From: Thioploca sp.
Lineage (GTDB): Bacteria > Pseudomonadota > Gammaproteobacteria > Beggiatoales > Beggiatoaceae
NCBI GenBank assembly: GCA_030627125.1
Contig: DAOUSR010000006.1
Location: 1 to 43,347, forward strand
Direction of reading: 5' to 3'
DNA: 43,347 nucleotides
Made by a program: the position numbers and the translations under genes. Each line of letters starts with the position of its first letter. Positions within the stretch are counted from its first letter, which is position 1. Shown here one piece after another: positions 1-8,192 of this stretch. Below the pieces are notes generated by a model. The model was not told the DNA's origin and searched no databases. It saw only the letters and a list, made by a program, of their open reading frames with translations.

Positions 1-995
1 GGACCAGTAACCAATACCATACCATAAGGATTATCTAAAGCTTCTAAATACAAACGTTTTTGTTCTTCTTCATAACCAAGTATATCTATATTTAGATTTG
101 CGGCTGAAGAATCCAAAATCCGCATAACTATTTTTTCACCCCATAGAATGGGACAAGTACTAACTCGAAAATCGATAGCTTTAGTTTTAGATACTTTGAG
201 TTTAATTCGGCCATCTTGTGGAACTCGACGTTCAGAGACATCTAACCGTGCCATAACTTTGATACGAGCCGCAAGTTTACGAGCCAGACCTATTGGTGGT
301 TCAGCAACACTTCGTAACATACCATCTACACGAAACCGAACTCGAAAAAATTTTTCATAAGGTTCAAAATGTAAGTCTGAAGCCCCTGCCTTAATAGCAT
401 CGAATAACATTTTATTGATAAATTTAACTACTGGTGCTTCATCAGCTTCATTTTTTTCCTCTTCTTTATCATCATCATTTTCATCAACTAGCTCGATATC
501 CTCTAGATCGTCAGTCAAACCACTCATTGTGTCATCACAAACTTCTAAAGCCCATTCAATTTTTTTTGCTAGTTTATCCTCTTCAACCAAAATTGGTTCA
601 ACTCGCATTTTAGTACTGAATTTAATTAACTTAATTGCATCTAAAACTAAAAGATCGGTAAAGTCTGATACTGCAACAAATATATATTTACCACGGCTAT
701 ATAATGGCAAAACGTGATGTTGTCCTATCATTTTTAATTCAATTGATTTAATAACATCCTGATCAGGATCAATACTATTAATGTCAAGTAGAGGAATTCT
801 AAATTCTTTAGAAGAAGTTAAAGCAATATCCTGACTTGAAACTAAATCATTACTTACCAAGTAAGTTACAAAAGGAATTTTCTTGGTTATTGCTTCTTTA
901 AACGCATTATCTGCATTGATTTCGCTAATTAATTCTGCATCAACTAATTTACGAGCAAGTCCGGTTAAATTAATTTCTAGTTCTGGAACAGCCAT
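1..995 (-). CDS. pilB: Type IV pilus assembly ATPase PilB (5' part, cut by window edge)
   Basis: The reverse strand from ATG at 995 reads MAVPELEINLTGLARKLVDA and runs open for 331 codons to the window edge. An N-terminal T2SE/MshEN-like domain (about residues 1-140) is followed by an acidic linker (about 175-195, rich in D and E). The GspE/PilB core then begins, with SDLHFEPYE, FRVRFRVDG, RRVPQDGRI and FRVSTCPILWGEKIVMRILD. The last visible residues are VLVTGP, the first residues of Walker A, so the Walker B and tetracysteine regions lie outside. PilB is the cytoplasmic hexameric extension ATPase of type IVa pili, usually about 570 residues. The order MshEN, ARIKVMARLD and CPILWGEKIVMRIL fits PilB better than GspE. 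No pilC or pilD is visible. The ChpA-like kinase at 17381-22972 suggests pilus-based motility. Confidence 0.9.
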   Translation of the reverse strand, partial: MAVPELEINLTGLARKLVDAELISEINADNAFKEAITKKIPFVTYLVSNDLVSSQDIALTSSKEFRIPLLDINSIDPDQDVIKSIELKMIGQHHVLPLYSRGKYIFVAVSDFTDLLVLDAIKLIKFSTKMRVEPILVEEDKLAKKIEWALEVCDDTMSGLTDDLEDIELVDENDDDKEEEKNEADEAPVVKFINKMLFDAIKAGASDLHFEPYEKFFRVRFRVDGMLRSVAEPPIGLARKLAARIKVMARLDVSERRVPQDGRIKLKVSKTKAIDFRVSTCPILWGEKIVMRILDSSAANLNIDILGYEEEQKRLYLEALDNPYGMVLVTG

Positions 996-1313
996 ATTAT
1001 TCAATTATCGGTAATTAGGTGAAAAGTTAGTAAAACACTTGTTCGGCCAAGATATTATAGATTAAAGATGAAATTGTATACCAGTAATATATGTCAAATT
1101 TCCACAAAATATTTAGGTTCGACAGTTTGAAAATATAGCAAAATTTATTCGCTGTTTCTATCAAATACTAAATAAATTATAGGTGAAAGAATTCTATTTA
1201 TCTATTAATTTTGATATTAAAACAAATTATTTAAAATTAATACCTTCACCACAAACTCAGATAAAAAATATGTAAATAGATAGTTCTAACAAACAATAGA
1301 AAAACAACCATCA

Positions 1314-1508
1314 ATGAAAATTATAAACCTTTTATCCTATCTAAGTCTAGTACTTATTCATACAAATATTTATAGATTATCAATCATAGCGGAAGCAATG
1401 TTATAAATGAGTTGTCGTATCACTATGTTAGGAATCTCTAGTTGGACAGAGGTTAGTTATAGAACAATCCAACGTTTTCTTACAATAAAATCAATCGAGG
1501 TAAATTAA
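1314..1508 (+). pseudogene. Relic of a transposase N-terminus
   Basis: One frame reads MKIINLLSYLSLVLI, continues to IIAEAML, hits a TAA, and continues in the same frame as MSCRITMLGISSWTEV then SYRTIQRFLTIKS before a second stop. The pattern of a gene-start helix, SxRITMLGISxWT and SYRTIQRF is typical of the N-terminus of IS4/IS701-like DDE transposases (family knowledge: GxSRWxxxGGSYRTIQRFF). The Gly-Gly before SYRT is lost, there is an internal stop, and nothing of the catalytic domain remains. It is decayed, non-functional DNA upstream of another IS relic. The region 996-1313 before it holds no gene. At 1116-1135 it has a degenerate match to the arm of the palindrome at 3926-4036. Confidence 0.55.
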
Positions 1509-1558
1509 GATAGTTATTCATCCGTGAGTATCTAACAAATCCCAAAGATATAAATTTT

Positions 1559-2025
1559 GTAATTGCTCACTCCCCCTTGACAAATCAGTAAAAATGGTTT
1601 CCAATAGAAAAGATGAAAAATTATCAGTGTATAACAATCTATCACCTGAAAATAATCTGATAGAAAAGTCATGGGAAGAAAATCAGTAAAATTCAACTAA
1701 TCCGCCGTCAAAAGACCAAAAATAAAAAAGCCCCAAAAAGCAAACCAAAAAAACTAGTAAAAAAGGCAATAATGGTCGTAAGTTAGAGCCAACTCAAACA
1801 GTGATAACTCATGCAAAAATTTGCCCACAGCGAACAAGCTATTCGGATGAGTACCATTTTTCGTAAAGTTACAAATGATTTTCGCTCTAATTGGGGCAAA
1901 AAATTATTTGCTAATGTTCGTTGTTAATACTGGTAGACGTCAAGGATTATCCATCTTTCAATCTATTAAAAATGTTCTCTCTCCTTTTAAATCTATTTTT
2001 TCTTAATTTGGGGGAGAGCAATTAT
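1559..2025 (+). mobile_element. Internally deleted IS66-family element with both ends
   Basis: The left end GTAATTGCTCACTCCCCC (1559-1576) and the right end, which read in reverse is ATAATTGCTCTCCCCCAA (2025-2008), are imperfect terminal inverted repeats. Between them are traces of an IS66 TnpC-type transposase. A start at 1594 gives a coiled N-terminal stretch ending at TAA 1687. The same frame then gives NSTNPPSKDQK, a Lys-rich run and GNNGRKLEPTQTVITHAKIC, matching the SSKPPSSD...GHKG...LEPVE zinc-ribbon N-terminus. After a frame change come MSTIFRKVTNDFRSNWGKKL and, in a further frame, VVNTGRRQGLSIFQSIKNVL, which resemble the IS66 C-terminus. The central DDE domain is missing. No 8-bp target duplication is recognisable (TAAATTTT against AAGTTATT). 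It is immobile by itself. Confidence 0.6.
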
Positions 2026-2082
2026 AAGTTATTTAAATAAATTCCAAACAGCTAGTTATCAATAATCTTGAAGAAAAATATA

Positions 2083-3507
2083 ATGCTAATTTTTGAACAG
2101 AGTAGTTCCAATCGTACAGCAAGTTCACAATATCCAGCCAAACAAAACAATAGTATTCCAACTAAATTTTTGCGTAAAACGCCTCCTATTTTACCTCAGG
2201 TATCGGAAATGCAAGTGGTACGGCATTATACCCGTTTATCCCAAAAGAATTTCTCTATTGATACGCATTTTTATCCGCTTGGTTCCTGCACGATGAAATA
2301 TAATCCAAGGGTTTGCAACACTTTGGCAATGTTACCTAATTTTTTGTCTCAGCACCCGACTAGTCCAGCAATGCAAGGAACTTTAGCTTGTTTGTATGAT
2401 TTGCAAGAAATTTTGAAAGAAGTTACTGGAATGCAAGCAATATCGTTAACCCCAGCTGCTGGAGCTCAGGGGGAATTTGCTGGGGTAGCTATGGTGCGAG
2501 CTTACCATGATGCCAAAAACGATAGCCAACGAACTGAAATTTTAGTCCCAGATGCAGCTCATGGAACTAATCCGGCTTCTGCGGTGATGTGTGGTTTTAA
2601 AGTTCGAGAGATTCCGACTAACAATGAAGGTGATGTTGATATCGCAACATTACGCACTATGGTTGGGCCACAAACTGCTGGGATTATGCTGACTAATCCA
2701 TCAACTCTAGGAGTATTTGAACGCCAGATTAGTGAAATCGCTCAATGTATCCATGCAGTCGGCGGCTTATTGTATTATGATGGAGCTAATCTCAATGCAA
2801 TTTTAGGCAAAGTGCGGCCCGGAGATATGGGATTCGATGTGATTCACATTAATTTACATAAAACTTTCTCAACTCCACATGGTGGTGGTGGGCCTGGAGC
2901 TGGGCCAGTTGGTGTCAATGACAGATTGCTACCATTTTTACCAGTGCCTATAGTTGGTTATCAAGATAATAAATATAGCTGGTTGACAGAAGCTGACTAT
3001 CCACAGACTATTGGCCGTTTATCAGCTCATGCTGGTAATGTTGGAGTTTTATTGCGAGCTTATATTTATGCTCGGTTGCTTGGCAGAGAAGGTTTAACTA
3101 GAGTGGCGGATTTTTCTACTTTGAATGCTAATTATCTACAAGCAAAATTAGTTAAATTTGACCTAGCATTTCCCAACCGGCGGGCTAGTCATGAATTTAT
3201 TTTGACTCTTAAACGTCAAGCTAAACAACAAGGAGTCACCGCAATGGATTTTGCTAAACGTCTGCTAGACAAAAATTTTCATGCTCCAACTACTTATTTT
3301 CCTTTGTTGGTAGCAGAGTGTTTATTGATTGAGCCTACCGAAACTGAAGATAAGCAAACTTTGGATGATTTTGTTGCTGCTATGAATGAAATTCAATTAG
3401 AAGCCGAAACCAATCCGGAAATTTTAAAACAAGCTCCCTATAACTTACCTGTGCGACGTTTGAATGAAATTAAAGCAGCTAGAGATTTGGATATTATTTG
3501 GCAATGA
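2083..3507 (+). CDS. gcvPB: Glycine dehydrogenase (decarboxylating) subunit 2
   Basis: This is the PLP-binding half of the two-subunit P-protein of the glycine cleavage system. It decarboxylates glycine and passes the aminomethyl group to the lipoyl H-protein. About 474 residues, full length. N-terminal [12 protein letters not shown] matches the family opening MLIFERS, so ATG 2083 is preferred over an in-frame TTG at 2068. Visible motifs are [46 protein letters not shown] and [17 protein letters not shown]. Lys260 in that last motif is the expected Schiff-base lysine. Its stop overlaps the dgkA start (ATGA at 3504-3507). The usual partners gcvT, gcvH and gcvPA are not upstream, where only IS relics lie. 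Confidence 0.95.
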   Translation: MLIFEQSSSNRTASSQYPAKQNNSIPTKFLRKTPPILPQVSEMQVVRHYTRLSQKNFSIDTHFYPLGSCTMKYNPRVCNTLAMLPNFLSQHPTSPAMQGTLACLYDLQEILKEVTGMQAISLTPAAGAQGEFAGVAMVRAYHDAKNDSQRTEILVPDAAHGTNPASAVMCGFKVREIPTNNEGDVDIATLRTMVGPQTAGIMLTNPSTLGVFERQISEIAQCIHAVGGLLYYDGANLNAILGKVRPGDMGFDVIHINLHKTFSTPHGGGGPGAGPVGVNDRLLPFLPVPIVGYQDNKYSWLTEADYPQTIGRLSAHAGNVGVLLRAYIYARLLGREGLTRVADFSTLNANYLQAKLVKFDLAFPNRRASHEFILTLKRQAKQQGVTAMDFAKRLLDKNFHAPTTYFPLLVAECLLIEPTETEDKQTLDDFVAAMNEIQLEAETNPEILKQAPYNLPVRRLNEIKAARDLDIIWQ

Positions 3508-3869
3508 AACATCAACATACCGGAATAACTCGCATAATAAAAGCAGTTGGTTATTCATTTGAAGGTATTCAAGCTACCTGGATTAATGAAGCCGCTTTCC
3601 GCCAAGAAATAATTGCTTGTATAATATTTATACCATTAGGTTTTTACTTAGGAGACACTGGTATTGAGCAAGCTTTATTAATTTCTAGCTTATTGTTAGT
3701 ATTAATAACGGAATTACTAAATTCTGCTGTTGAGGCTGTAGCGGATTGTGTGAGTCAAGACTGGGACCCATTAATTAAACGAGCTAAAGATATTGGTGCG
3801 GCAGCAGTTCTCATAGCCATATGTTATAGCACTGTAGTGTGGGTATTGATATTAAAAACTAAATTTTAG
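3504..3869 (+). CDS. dgkA: Diacylglycerol kinase (prokaryotic, membrane trimer)
   Basis: An integral membrane kinase that phosphorylates diacylglycerol released by envelope glycan biosynthesis so that it re-enters phospholipid synthesis. The 121-residue length equals that of the E. coli enzyme. Signature residues are in place: FRQEI (Glu35), [12 protein letters not shown] with Glu70, Asn73 and Glu77, and [11 protein letters not shown], each offset by about one residue from E. coli E69/N72/E76. Three hydrophobic segments lie at about 36-50, 56-73 and 98-117. ATG 3504 overlaps the gcvPB stop as ATGA, implying translational coupling. A longer reading from TTG 3498 adds only two residues and is not favoured. 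Confidence 0.93.
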   Translation: MKHQHTGITRIIKAVGYSFEGIQATWINEAAFRQEIIACIIFIPLGFYLGDTGIEQALLISSLLLVLITELLNSAVEAVADCVSQDWDPLIKRAKDIGAAAVLIAICYSTVVWVLILKTKF

Positions 3870-3925
3870 CGAGAGAGGTTGGTAAGCTCTTTACATTACT
3901 AACAATTACTTAGTGTTATAATATT

Positions 3926-4036
3926 CAATGGTTCGGACAGTTTTGAAATAGGAAAAATCAGGTATTGAAAATGTAGGGTGGATAACGCTCCGTTTATTCA
4001 CCCTACTATTAAATTTAACAACTGTCCGAACCATTG
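3926..4036. repeat. 111-bp palindromic repeat element
   Basis: Arms CAATGGTTCGGACAGTT (3926-3942) and AACTGTCCGAACCATTG (4020-4036) are perfect 17-bp inverted repeats. A second pair, GTAGGGTG (3973-3980) and CACCCTAC (3999-4006), is nested inside, giving a double-stem structure. No ORF is inside. A degenerate single arm, GGTTCGACAGTTTGAAAATA, lies at 1116-1135. The element sits inside a larger intergenic repeat also seen at 40275-40453. It is probably a MITE- or REP-like element. Confidence 0.75.
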
Positions 4037-4094
4037 ATATTTATCTTGAAGTTCATTAAGAATTAAGCATTCATAATTAAGAATTGCTATAATT
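4037..4094. repeat. Dispersed intergenic repeat with extended -10 motif, copy 1
   Basis: The stretch around TTCATTAAGAATTAAGCATT and CATAATTAAGAATTGCTATA is a short palindrome-rich unit. It recurs inverted at 26728-26800 and in shortened form at 40403-40453. It ends in TGCTATAAT (4085-4093), a good extended -10 sequence 28 bases before the kinase start at 4122. Promoter activity is inferred from sequence only. Confidence 0.55.
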
Positions 4095-4121
4095 CACATT
4101 TTAAAATACGAATAATCCAAA

Positions 4122-7100
4122 TTGAAAAACTCATTTTTTAATCGTTTAATCAGCAAAATATCTGAAAAAGTTCATATTAGGGCAGTTTTAATCGTACCAT
4201 TTATGATTCAGATTATTTTAGCAGTAGGTCTAACTGGTTATTTTTCTTTTCGTAATGGCCAAGAAACTATTAATGATTTAGCTACTCAACTGCATACTGA
4301 AATTACTGCTCGGATTGAACAATACATTAATACTTATCTGAATATTCCGTCATTAGTAGTAAATATGAATGCCAATTCTGTAGCAAATGACCAACTCAAT
4401 ATGCATGATTTACGAAGTTGGTTGCCATATTTATTAAAACAAAGCAATATATTTAAAGAATTAAGTTATATCTATTGTGCTAATTACAATGGAGATTATA
4501 TTGCTTTTCAAAGATTAAATAATGGTAAATTAGCTTACAATTTAAAAGATAGTAAAACCAATGGTTTAATGGCAGATTATAGATTTAATAAAACTGGTAA
4601 AGCAATCAATATTGATAATACAATTTACGATCCACGTTTACGCCCTTGGTATCAAATTGCACTAAAAGCTGGCAAGGCTAAATGGACTAATATTTACCCA
4701 TTTATCGGTTCTAAAGGCACTAATCAACCCGGAATGAGCTTTGTATATCCTTATTATGACAAAACGGGAACTCTATTGGGAGTCTTAGGTTCAGATTTTA
4801 CTTTGACTAAAATTAGTGATTTTTTACGTAATATGAAAATTGGTAAAACTGGTAAAACCTTTATTATCGAACGTTCAGGATTATTAGTTGGTGGTTCATT
4901 TCCATATACTTCCTTTGACGAAAATACGGAACGGCTTAAAGCCCGAGATGTTAAAGACCCATTTATTCAAGCTACTGTTAACTATCTGACTGATTATTAT
5001 GGTGATTTCACCAAAATTAACGACACTAAAAGAATTAATTTCTCTTATCAAAATCAACGTCAATTAGTCAATGTATCACCATTCCACAATAAATTTAATT
5101 TAGACTGGATAATTATAGTAGTTGTGCCAGAAGCAGATTTCATGGAACGAATTAATGCTAATACATATAATACGTTATGGTTGACCTTGATAGCTTTAGT
5201 CATTGCTACTTTAACCGGTATTTTTACTTCCAAGTTTATTGTGCAACCAATCTTACGCCTAAATCAAGCAGTTAAAAAATTGGCAGAAGGGGATTGGGAA
5301 CAAACGTTACCAGTAGACCGAGTCGATGAATTAGGAGCTCTTGCTAACTCGTTTAATAGTATGGCTAAACAACTAAAATCCTCTTTCAATACACTTGAGG
5401 AACAGAATTCTGAATTACAACGGTTAGATAAATTAAAAAATGAATTTTTGGCCAATACTTCCCACGAACTACGCACTCCTTTAAATGGTATTATTAATAT
5501 CGCTGACTCATTGATTGATGGGACTACGGGTAAACTCCCACAAGCTACTTGTGACAATTTGAACATGATTGTTCTTAGTGGTAAGCGTTTGGCTAATTTA
5601 GTTAATAATATTCTCGATTTTTCTAAGCTAAGACATAAAAATATTGAATTAGAAGTTAAGTCGATCGATTTAAGAAAATGTATTGATGTGGTTTTTACTT
5701 TAAGTAAACCATTAATTGGCAAGAAAAAATTACAACTAATTAACTCTGTTCCAATTAATCTACCTCCAGCTGCTGCCGATGAAAATAGATTACAACAGAT
5801 TTTGCACAACTTAATCAGTAATGCAGTTAAATTTACTGATAGTGGGCATGTAGAAGTTTGTGCTAAGATAAAAAAAGGCTTTATTGCAGTCAGTGTTTCT
5901 GATACTGGTATTGGGATTCCAACCAACAAGCTAGACAGTATTTTTAAATCTTTTGAACAAGCTGATGGCACAACTGCACGAGTCTATGGAGGTACTGGTT
6001 TAGGTTTAACTATCACTAAACAACTGGTGGAACTGCACGAAGGTAATATTTCAGTTTCTTCTGAGCTTGGGATAGGTTCCAGATTTATTTTTACTTTACC
6101 AATTAATATTCCTCAACACGAGTTACCATTTACATCTGTTCCAATTATTATCAAAAGTATACCTTGTGAATCAAGGATTTTAGGTAATTTGTATAACAAT
6201 TGCAAAATTTTTATAATTGGTGATGAGTTGGCGAGTATTCAAATTTTGGTAGATCATTTAGAAAAACATTATCTAACTAGTATTGCTATTAACGATATTA
6301 AAACTTTAGAAAATTACCAACCAGATTTAATTTTACTTGACATGCTATCAACCGAATTAATTGATAATTGTCTAAAAATTAGACAGCGTTTTAACGCCAA
6401 TGAATTACCAATTATAACATTAACTACTGCAAATCAAGTCGCTACATTAAGAGAAATTTTTAAGGCAGGAGCTAATGATCATTTAGTAAAACCGATTTCT
6501 AAGCATGAATTAGTTGCAAGGATTGAAGTTCAGTTAAATTTATCTAAACAATTCAAATCATTAAATAGATTTGTGCCTTCAAAAATATTATCTCTGCTGA
6601 ATAAAAATGATTTGAGTTCGGTGGAATTAGGTGACCAAATCTGTACAGAAATGTCGATTTTATGTAATAGAATTAGAGATTTTAGTAATTTATCACAAGA
6701 TATGACTGCTCATAATAATCTAAAATTCATCAATTCTTACCTAAAACGTATGAATTCTGTTATCAGCAGAGGAATTTTGAATAAATATTTTGGCAATATG
6801 TTGATAGTTTTATTTGACAATAATGCTGATATTGCTGTCAAAACTGGATTAGATATGTTGCAGGAATTAAAACAATATAATCAACATCGAATAAGGGTTG
6901 GTTATGTTCCTATTCAAATTAGTATTGCTATTGATATTGGTGATTTAACGCTAGGAGTGGTTGGTAAACAACAACAAATGGATTTAACCGTAGTTAGTGA
7001 AGCAGTTAATTTATCAACTCAAATTGTTGATTTAGCTGATAATTATGAAGTGTCGTTATTAATTACTCAAAATACTTATGAACAATTAGAGGATGAGAAT

Positions 7101-7349
7101 AATTACAATTTACGTATAATTGATGGGGTTTCGCTTCAACATAATATCTATGAAGTATTTGATGCTGACGAACTGGACAATAAAAATGGAAAAATAGCAA
7201 CTAAAGAATTATTTGCCAATGCTGTATTTTTTTATGAACAAAATGAATATACTCAAGCTAGAAAGTTGTTTGATGAATGTCTAAAACAAAATCCATTAGA
7301 CACAGTAGCAAGTTCTTATCTTAAACGCTGGACAATAATGCAGGGTTGA
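4122..7349 (+). CDS. Membrane hybrid sensor kinase with receiver and degenerate cyclase domain
   Basis: The 1075-residue protein has TM1 (about 22-43), a periplasmic double-CACHE-type sensor (about 45-340, with DPRLRPWYQIALKAGKAKWT and SFVYPYYD), TM2 (about 350-368) and a HAMP domain (about 370-422). The HisKA box NTSHELRTPLNG carries His448. A HATPase domain follows with DTGIGIP and GGTGLGLTITKQL. The receiver has Asp740 in LILLDM and VKPIS. From about 820 to 1010 comes a class III nucleotide-cyclase homology region, LNRFVPSKIL to VVSEAVNLSTQI. Its two metal-binding Asp positions are Arg850 (MSILCNRIRDF) and Asn892 (YFGNML), so cyclase activity is unlikely. The last 55 residues look like a TPR-like helical pair. 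TTG at 4122 is the first usable start. It probably senses a small extracellular ligand; the ligand and partner regulator are unknown. Confidence 0.85.
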   Translation: MKNSFFNRLISKISEKVHIRAVLIVPFMIQIILAVGLTGYFSFRNGQETINDLATQLHTEITARIEQYINTYLNIPSLVVNMNANSVANDQLNMHDLRSWLPYLLKQSNIFKELSYIYCANYNGDYIAFQRLNNGKLAYNLKDSKTNGLMADYRFNKTGKAINIDNTIYDPRLRPWYQIALKAGKAKWTNIYPFIGSKGTNQPGMSFVYPYYDKTGTLLGVLGSDFTLTKISDFLRNMKIGKTGKTFIIERSGLLVGGSFPYTSFDENTERLKARDVKDPFIQATVNYLTDYYGDFTKINDTKRINFSYQNQRQLVNVSPFHNKFNLDWIIIVVVPEADFMERINANTYNTLWLTLIALVIATLTGIFTSKFIVQPILRLNQAVKKLAEGDWEQTLPVDRVDELGALANSFNSMAKQLKSSFNTLEEQNSELQRLDKLKNEFLANTSHELRTPLNGIINIADSLIDGTTGKLPQATCDNLNMIVLSGKRLANLVNNILDFSKLRHKNIELEVKSIDLRKCIDVVFTLSKPLIGKKKLQLINSVPINLPPAAADENRLQQILHNLISNAVKFTDSGHVEVCAKIKKGFIAVSVSDTGIGIPTNKLDSIFKSFEQADGTTARVYGGTGLGLTITKQLVELHEGNISVSSELGIGSRFIFTLPINIPQHELPFTSVPIIIKSIPCESRILGNLYNNCKIFIIGDELASIQILVDHLEKHYLTSIAINDIKTLENYQPDLILLDMLSTELIDNCLKIRQRFNANELPIITLTTANQVATLREIFKAGANDHLVKPISKHELVARIEVQLNLSKQFKSLNRFVPSKILSLLNKNDLSSVELGDQICTEMSILCNRIRDFSNLSQDMTAHNNLKFINSYLKRMNSVISRGILNKYFGNMLIVLFDNNADIAVKTGLDMLQELKQYNQHRIRVGYVPIQISIAIDIGDLTLGVVGKQQQMDLTVVSEAVNLSTQIVDLADNYEVSLLITQNTYEQLEDENNYNLRIIDGVSLQHNIYEVFDADELDNKNGKIATKELFANAVFFYEQNEYTQARKLFDECLKQNPLDTVASSYLKRWTIMQG

Positions 7350-7403
7350 TATTAATTTAGATAAATTCCAAGTCCTTAATTTATATTAATATAATTCATT
7401 CAA

Positions 7404-7520
7404 TTGAGAAATACTAAAATTACTAATTTTGATGGGGTGGAATTTAATGGAATAAACAGTTATTATGTTGCTGACTTTATGACTGGTAAGTTATTGCATT
7501 TTGATGCTGCTAACCAATAA
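7404..7520 (+). CDS. Small ORF or gene fragment, unrecognised
   Basis: A 38-codon frame from TTG 7404 reads LRNTKITNFDGVEFNGINSY then YVADFMTGKLLHFDAANQ and stops. The residue composition looks protein-like, with an FDGVEFNG...YYVADF...LLHFDAAN pattern. I cannot assign a family. It has no clear ribosome-binding site. It may be the C-terminal scrap of a larger vanished gene. It lies in the 214-base spacer between the sensor kinase and the PIN-like gene. Confidence 0.25.
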   Translation: MRNTKITNFDGVEFNGINSYYVADFMTGKLLHFDAANQ

Positions 7521-7563
7521 CCCAATTAATGCAATTGCAACAAAATTTATAAAAAATTAGATC

Positions 7564-7968
7564 ATGTTAAATATTACCTTGGATTATGATGTGGTATTAG
7601 ATTTATTGTCTAAGTCTAATAACGATACCAAACATTGTTTTGTCCGTTTACAAAAGTCATCCATATGTTTTTGGATACCTTGTTGTTTAATATCATTGCT
7701 AGAAAATCAAATTACATCAAATAAATATGGACCATTAGTAGAATTACTGAACAAAAATGTTCAATGGTTATCATCATTATCTGAAAATTGGATTAAGATT
7801 CCAGAGAATTCTAAAAATAAAACTCAAGCCATGATGAGCTTAGATGCAGCTAATTTACAAGGTACAACAATTATTTGGACTAATAATCCAGATTTTGTCT
7901 CGATTCATCCTGATATTGAAAGTGGTGATCATGAGTTGGTTTATAGTATGTTGGCTGAAATTGATTAA
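7564..7968 (+). CDS. Putative PIN-like domain protein
   Basis: 134 residues. The opening LDYDVVLDLLSK resembles the first acidic motif of PIN ribonuclease-fold proteins (D-x-x-V-x-x-D-L-L). Near the C-terminus MMSLDAANLQGTTIIWTNNPDFV resembles the later acidic region, where an ASxxG-TxxxTxDxDF arrangement is usual. The middle is atypical (CFWIPCCLISLLENQ). PIN proteins are usually metal-dependent RNases, often toxins of TA pairs. No antitoxin gene lies immediately beside it, so a toxin role is not supported. The start ATG 7564 has no strong Shine-Dalgarno. The assignment is motif-level only; it may be a degenerate or non-catalytic PIN protein. Confidence 0.45.
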   Translation: MLNITLDYDVVLDLLSKSNNDTKHCFVRLQKSSICFWIPCCLISLLENQITSNKYGPLVELLNKNVQWLSSLSENWIKIPENSKNKTQAMMSLDAANLQGTTIIWTNNPDFVSIHPDIESGDHELVYSMLAEID

Positions 7969-7993
7969 TGTTATACTCTAAATTGCAATAATT

Positions 7994-8104
7994 GGTACTG
8001 GGTGTGGACTATTTGAAAAATTTAAATATATTACACAAGTAATACTCGTAACTAATTTATATTTAACACTTTGTTGATTTTTTAAATAGTCCACACCCAG
8101 TACC
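7994..8104. repeat. 111-bp inverted-repeat element with 21-bp perfect arms
   Basis: The left arm (7994-8014) begins GGTACTGGGTGTGGACTATT and is matched perfectly over 21 bases by the right arm (8084-8104), separated by 69 bases. No ORF is inside. It has the same total length as the element at 3926-4036, and its arm also runs GGAC...TTTGAAA, suggesting a related family. It lies between the PIN-like gene and hemW and could fold into a long RNA hairpin. Confidence 0.75.
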
Positions 8105-8192
8105 GTGTTATTAACTATTTGGATTTTTTCAATTATTTATTTTAATAAAAATTGGAATGCACTCCTTTCCTAATAAAAGTATTTAATTAAAT

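Noticed and set aside
5264-5971. 235-codon minus-strand frame inside the sensor kinase gene
   Set aside because: It mirrors the well-supported HisKA/HATPase coding frame on the plus strand; composition is typical of an antisense shadow.
7564-7968. PIN toxin of a toxin-antitoxin pair
   Set aside because: No antitoxin-like gene overlaps or adjoins it; the 38-codon frame upstream has no DNA-binding pattern.
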